From assembly GCA_028700795.1 (NCBI GenBank), contig JAQVRY010000025.1:9284-18086 (forward strand): 8,803 nt of DNA, in the 5' to 3' direction. This DNA comes from Tissierellia bacterium (GTDB taxonomy: Bacteria; Bacillota; Clostridia; Tissierellales; Sedimentibacteraceae). Each line of letters begins with the position of its first letter. Within the stretch, counting starts at the first letter, position 1. The translations under genes were made by a program, and so were the position numbers. Of the stretch, positions 5,972 to 8,803 are shown piece after piece. A model generated the notes under the pieces. That model worked only from the letters and a program-made list of their open reading frames with translations. It was not told the origin of the DNA and searched no databases.

Positions 5972-6833
5972 AATAAAACTATATTCACCAAAAGTAATGA
6001 TGGACATACTTGACAGGTATGGATTTAAATTCAGCAAGGGTTTGGGGCAGAATTTTCTCATTGACGGCAACATAACAAAAAGAATTGCAGAAATAGCTGA
6101 TTTAGATAACAGCTCAGGGGTTTTGGAAATAGGACCCGGCTTTGGAACTCTGACACAAGCTTTGTGCAAGAAAGCAAATAAGGTAGTTGCCATAGAAGTT
6201 GATAAGAGCTTAACAGAGGTTCACAAAGGCATACTTAATTATTCCAATCTGAAAATTATTTATGAGGATTTTTTGAAGCTGGATGTAAAAAAAATCATAG
6301 AAGAAGAGTTCAAGGGGCTCGATGTAAAAGTAGTTGCAAATCTGCCATATTATATAACCACACCAATAATAATGAAGATATTGGAAGAAAAATATAAAGT
6401 TTCTAAAATCGTTGTAATGGTACAAAAGGAAGTGGCACAAAGACTGAATTCGAAAGCCGGTACAAAGGAATACGGTGCAATAACTCTTGCCGTTCAGTAC
6501 AGGGCAGACACTGATATAGCAATGATAGTTCCAAATTCCGTATTTATGCCGAAACCAAAAGTTGATTCTGCTGTTGTGGAGTTTAAAATTCTACCAAAGC
6601 CTAAAATCGAAGTGCTGGATGAAAATATGCTTTTTGCGGTAATAAAAGCATCATTTAGTCAAAGGCGAAAAACAATTTTAAACGGGTTAAGCAACAGTTT
6701 AAATCTTTCAAAAGAATTAATAAATGAATCTTTAGTTTGCGCAGGCATAGATTCGGGTATAAGAGGTGAGAAACTTACCTTAGAGGAATTCGGTAGGATT
6801 TCAGATGAAATATTCAAAAGAGCAAAGGATTAG
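5964..6833 (+). CDS. rsmA: 16S rRNA (A1518/A1519) dimethyltransferase RsmA/KsgA
   Basis: This 289-residue enzyme uses S-adenosylmethionine to dimethylate two adjacent adenines in the 3'-end helix of 16S rRNA, a late step of small-subunit assembly. Loss usually gives kasugamycin resistance. GLGQNFLID (26-34) is the family's N-terminal motif. EIGPGFGTLT (55-64) is the SAM-binding motif I and AIEVDK (76-81) is the acidic-loop motif. NLPYY (126-130) is the catalytic motif IV. KPKVDSAVV and SFSQRRKTILN mark the C-terminal part. The ATG at 5964 is chosen because family homology starts there and GAGGAT (5954-5959) is well spaced. An upstream in-frame start at 5934 would lie deep in rnmV and add ten unconserved residues. 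The rnmV-rsmA pairing is a conserved Firmicutes arrangement. Confidence 0.96.
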   Translation: MDEIKLYSPKVMMDILDRYGFKFSKGLGQNFLIDGNITKRIAEIADLDNSSGVLEIGPGFGTLTQALCKKANKVVAIEVDKSLTEVHKGILNYSNLKIIYEDFLKLDVKKIIEEEFKGLDVKVVANLPYYITTPIIMKILEEKYKVSKIVVMVQKEVAQRLNSKAGTKEYGAITLAVQYRADTDIAMIVPNSVFMPKPKVDSAVVEFKILPKPKIEVLDENMLFAVIKASFSQRRKTILNGLSNSLNLSKELINESLVCAGIDSGIRGEKLTLEEFGRISDEIFKRAKD

Positions 6834-6843
6834 GAGGAGTTTA

Positions 6844-7392
6844 ATGAAAATTTATACGAAAACAGGTGACAAAGGGCAGACATCTTTATATGATGGTACA
6901 AGAGTTGATAAGGATTCATTAAGAGTCGAATCATATGGAACAGTTGATGAGCTAAATTCTTATATAGGTTTTGCTTCGAAGTTTATTGATGATGAAAGTA
7001 TTAATGAGAGTCTTAAGAAAATTCAAATGCGATTGTTTTTTGTGGCAGGCGAATTGGCTACTGTAGAAGAAGAAAAATACATCTACAAAGTTAAGGAAGA
7101 AGATATAGCTGCTTTGGAAAAGATAATAGATGATTATCTGCCTAAAATAAGCGGAGCGGATGCATTTATAGTGCCCGGCTCTTCTGAATCTTCAGCCGCT
7201 CTTCATGTTGCAAGAACTATTTGCCGCAGAGCTGAAAGAAGAATTATATCCTTAAAACGCCATGAAGAGGTAAGTGATACACTTCTAAAGTTTGTAAACA
7301 GGTTGTCCGATGTATTATACACATATGCAAGATATTTGGAAAGCAATTTGACAATAATGGACTTTGAAAAAGCTTATAACGAAAAGCTTTAA
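6844..7392 (+). CDS. PduO-type ATP:cob(I)alamin adenosyltransferase
   Basis: This 182-residue cytoplasmic enzyme transfers the adenosyl group of ATP to reduced corrinoid, making coenzyme B12 for adenosylcobalamin-dependent enzymes. The ATP-binding N-terminus TKTGDKGQTSLYDG (5-18) is diagnostic of the PduO type, as are GTVDELNSYIG (32-42), FIVPGSSESSAALHVAR (108-124), CRRAERR (127-133) and VNRLSDVLYTYAR (151-163). The fold is a five-helix bundle that works as a trimer in characterised members. The ATG at 6844 follows AGGAGG (6832-6837), and that site begins within the rsmA stop codon. An earlier in-frame start at 6805 would overlap rsmA and add 13 unconserved residues. No other B12 gene is in view. 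The 10-bp gap to rsmA leaves no room for a cobalamin riboswitch, so it is probably expressed with the rRNA-maturation genes. It has no visible terminator of its own. Confidence 0.94.
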   Translation: MKIYTKTGDKGQTSLYDGTRVDKDSLRVESYGTVDELNSYIGFASKFIDDESINESLKKIQMRLFFVAGELATVEEEKYIYKVKEEDIAALEKIIDDYLPKISGADAFIVPGSSESSAALHVARTICRRAERRIISLKRHEEVSDTLLKFVNRLSDVLYTYARYLESNLTIMDFEKAYNEKL

Positions 7393-7424
7393 CATATATT
7401 AAAGAAAAATTAAGATTAATAATA

Positions 7425-7452
7425 TTTACAAATGCTTTATTTGTGATATCAT
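7425..7452 (+). promoter_or_regulatory. Extended -10 promoter for the LCP gene
   Basis: TTTACA (7425-7430, 5/6) and TATCAT (7447-7452, 5/6) are separated by 16 bp. TG at 7444-7445 provides a TGn extension. Transcription would start near 7459, about 23 nt before the ATG at 7482. This would place an alternative in-frame GTG at 7443 upstream of the transcript. Confidence 0.55.
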
Positions 7453-7481
7453 TGTCTTTGATATATGTTTGGAGGAAATTG

Positions 7482-8378
7482 ATGAAACGTTTTTTTAGAG
7501 TATTTTTTATTTCGCTGATTTGTTTTTCTTTGATTGTTGCGGGTGGTCTGATATGGCTGAACGGCAGCTTAACTGAGGGAAGTGCTGATGCTTCTGATAT
7601 ATTTAAGATACTAAGCAATGACAAGGACGATAGAATAAATGTGCTTGTGCTTGGATTGGAAAATACCAGGTCTGATACTATCATGATTGCCAGTTACGAT
7701 ACTAAAAATAAGACCGGCGATGTTATTTCCATACCCAGGGATACATATGTGGACAGAGATGGATTTGTGAACAGCGGTAACAATAAGATAAATTCCGTAT
7801 ACACAGTAAAGGGTATAGAAGGGTTATCAGAAATTATTTTAAATATAACAGGGATTAAAATAGACAAGTATGTTACAATTGATTACGATGGTGTAAGAGC
7901 TGCGGTGGATTCTGTTGGCGGAGTAGAAGTGGACGTGCCGTTTCACATGAGATATACCGATCCATATTCAGACCCACCTTTAGATATAAATATACCTCCG
8001 GGAGAACAGCTTATAAAAGGCGATAGAGCCATGGAGTTTTTAAGATTCAGAAAGACTAATTATGCAGGTTATTCCGGATATTCTGACGGAGATTTAGGAC
8101 GTGTTGAAGCACAGCAAGGTTTTGTAAAAGCAGCAATAAAAAAAGCATTGACTTTCAGATTGCCTTTGGTTGTAAAAGAAGTTTACCCACATATTGATAC
8201 TGACTTTTCCTTGATGGAAGCAACATCCTTGGCAATGGGAAGCATAGGGCTTTCAATTGAAAATGTGAATTTTCACATACTTCCCGGATACACACAAACA
8301 CGAAACGGTCTGTCATTTTATATTTTAGACTATTTAGAAACGAAAGATTTAATTTATTCGATATTAGAAATAGAATAA
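7482..8378 (+). CDS. LytR-CpsA-Psr (LCP) family envelope protein
   Basis: This 298-residue protein has a short basic N-terminus and one transmembrane segment (about 5-26, ending VAGGLIWL), so the LCP domain lies outside the membrane. LCP enzymes transfer undecaprenyl-linked glycopolymers such as teichoic acids or capsule to peptidoglycan. The domain covers about 50-225. Its conserved residues appear in INVLVLGLENTRSDTIM (52-68, with R63 and D65), ISIPRDTYV (82-90, R86 and D87), VDSVGGVEVDVP (142-153), RFR (188-190) and GDLGRVEAQQ (203-212, R207). These arginines and aspartates are the pyrophosphate- and metal-binding set. After the domain comes about 70 residues without a recognised second domain. 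The ATG at 7482 follows GGAGG (7471-7475). The gene has its own promoter and ends before a bidirectional hairpin. No capsule or teichoic acid genes lie nearby, so its polymer substrate is unknown. Confidence 0.92.
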   Translation: MKRFFRVFFISLICFSLIVAGGLIWLNGSLTEGSADASDIFKILSNDKDDRINVLVLGLENTRSDTIMIASYDTKNKTGDVISIPRDTYVDRDGFVNSGNNKINSVYTVKGIEGLSEIILNITGIKIDKYVTIDYDGVRAAVDSVGGVEVDVPFHMRYTDPYSDPPLDINIPPGEQLIKGDRAMEFLRFRKTNYAGYSGYSDGDLGRVEAQQGFVKAAIKKALTFRLPLVVKEVYPHIDTDFSLMEATSLAMGSIGLSIENVNFHILPGYTQTRNGLSFYILDYLETKDLIYSILEIE

Positions 8379-8382
8379 ATAT

Positions 8383-8410
8383 GAGATTCTTCACTGCGTT
8401 CAGAATGACG
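8383..8410. repeat. Short dispersed-repeat-like element
   Basis: Five bases after the LCP stop, this stretch contains ATTCT (8386-8390) and AGAAT (8402-8406) as inverted arms around an 11-base centre with further partial symmetry. It resembles a short interspersed sequence common in many bacterial genomes, whose minus-strand reading gives peptides of the type VILNAVKNL; that peptide is encoded here on the - strand. Only one copy lies in the window, so its repetitive nature rests on recall and not on the sequence itself. Confidence 0.5.
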
Positions 8411-8439
8411 CTTTGCACTGTTATTCATAGCAATGACAC

Positions 8440-8467
8440 AATAAACGCCTCATAAGAGGCGTTTATT
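8440..8467. terminator. Bidirectional terminator between the LCP and SASP genes
   Basis: Twelve perfect pairs (8440-8451 with 8456-8467) close an ATAA tetraloop. The stem has a GC core (ACGCCTC) and an A/T outer part that gives a short T-rich tail in both directions. It lies seven bases from the end of the - strand SASP gene and 61 bases after the LCP gene, so it probably serves both. Confidence 0.85.
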
Positions 8468-8474
8468 AGTATGA

Positions 8475-8690
8475 TTAATAAATATCTGTGTCAGATGGTG
8501 CTTTTTTATTTACCAGCATTTGTTCGCCTTTACGCACCATTTCTCTGACGCTGAGACCATTAACAATAGCAGGATACATATTTGATGTTGTACCTTTGAT
8601 AATTGGTGTTCCAAGCTCTTGTGCTATTTCCATCTTTAAATCATTTATGGCTTGCTGAGCTTCAGGAACTACTAATTTATTTTTGCTCAT
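8475..8690 (-). CDS. Alpha/beta-type small acid-soluble spore protein (divergent)
   Basis: This 71-residue protein belongs to the family that coats and protects DNA in dormant spores and is broken down at germination by the protease GPR. LVVPEAQQAINDLKMEIAQELG (6-27) matches the N-terminal SASP motif, with the expected GPR site at E21-I22 within MEIA. The second conserved block is recognisable but divergent: TSNMYPAIVNGLSVREMV (35-52) keeps NG but lacks the usual GG pair and has a longer, hydrophobic stretch before NG. The C-terminal tail (60-71, KAPSDTDIY) is also unusual. The ATG (8688-8690 on the complement) follows AAAGGAG (8698-8704) by seven bases. The gene converges on the LCP gene. 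It is expected to be expressed in the forespore, and it marks the organism as a likely spore-former. Confidence 0.87.
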   Translation of the reverse strand: MSKNKLVVPEAQQAINDLKMEIAQELGTPIIKGTTSNMYPAIVNGLSVREMVRKGEQMLVNKKAPSDTDIY

Positions 8691-8750
8691 ACTATCGCTC
8701 CTTTCTTTAAATGAAGCTTAACATCAGCAATTTCATTGCCTCGTTATAAT

Positions 8751-8779
8751 TAGTATTATCTTTGAATATAAAAATAAAC
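8751..8779 (-). promoter_or_regulatory. Possible forespore (sigma-G-like) promoter of the SASP gene
   Basis: On the - strand, GTTTA (8775-8779) and AATACTA (8751-8757) are 17 bp apart. The second element is 6/7 to a CATACTA-type sigma-G -10, while the first fits the -35 poorly. It lies about 60 bp upstream of the start codon. SASP genes are normally read by sigma-G, which is the main reason to consider it. Confidence 0.25.
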
Positions 8780-8803
8780 TGTAAAAAATTTGTAATAAAA
8801 AAA

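Noticed and set aside
5888..6193. 101-residue minus-strand reading frame
   Set aside because: It is the shadow of rnmV and rsmA, whose motifs are unambiguous on the + strand.
6834..6843. Possible cobalamin riboswitch before the adenosyltransferase gene
   Set aside because: The gap to rsmA is only 10 bp and is filled by the ribosome binding site.
7369..7390. Seven-pair inverted repeat at the end of the adenosyltransferase gene
   Set aside because: It lies within coding sequence and has no T tract after it, so it is not supported as a terminator.
7244..7684. 146-residue minus-strand reading frame
   Set aside because: It overlaps two well-supported genes and the promoter between them, and shows no family motif or ribosome binding site.
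8155..8418. 87-residue minus-strand reading frame
   Set aside because: It lies antisense to the LCP gene. Its N-terminus comes from the dispersed-repeat-like element, a known source of false proteins.

Overview
The window is an AT-rich stretch of a low-GC Gram-positive chromosome, most likely an anaerobic, spore-forming member of the Clostridia or Tissierellia. This rests on an alpha/beta-type small acid-soluble spore protein, an RNase M5 (a Firmicutes enzyme), a 3D-domain cell-wall protein, an LCP-family protein, strong AGGAGG-type ribosome binding sites and A/T-ending codons. The species cannot be read from the sequence. Eleven protein genes are supported, ten on the + strand and one on the - strand. 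No tRNA, rRNA, CRISPR array, IS element or phage gene was seen, and no gap between genes exceeds 300 bases.

Region 1 (1-1850) holds a pyridoxamine/pyridoxal kinase and an AraC-family regulator. Region 2 (1851-3743) is a compact cold-response pair: a CspA-family cold shock protein and a DEAD-box RNA helicase. The csp gene has a strong promoter, a long leader and its own terminator. The leader contains an uninterrupted 25-bp hairpin followed directly by seven T's. The whole csp-helicase segment lies between two near-identical direct repeats of about 50 bp. The first is the 3' end of the AraC gene and the second is a non-coding copy of it after the helicase.

Region 3 (3793-7392) begins with a 3D-domain protein that has a near-consensus promoter and a terminator. 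A tight gene row follows: uridine kinase, RNase M5 (5S rRNA maturation), RsmA/KsgA (16S rRNA dimethylation, overlapping RNase M5 by 8 bp) and a PduO-type corrinoid adenosyltransferase. The order 3D protein - rnmV - rsmA matches the yabE-rnmV-ksgA order of Bacillus, with udk placed between.

Region 4 (7393-8803) has an LCP-family envelope protein with its own extended -10 promoter, a short dispersed-repeat-like sequence, a bidirectional hairpin terminator, and a convergent SASP gene.

Most of the content is ordinary housekeeping. The two points that most deserve a second look are the hairpin in the csp leader (attenuator, thermosensor or small-RNA terminator) and the direct repeats bounding the csp-helicase segment, which suggest it was inserted or rearranged there. 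I did not find a convincing novel multi-gene system.
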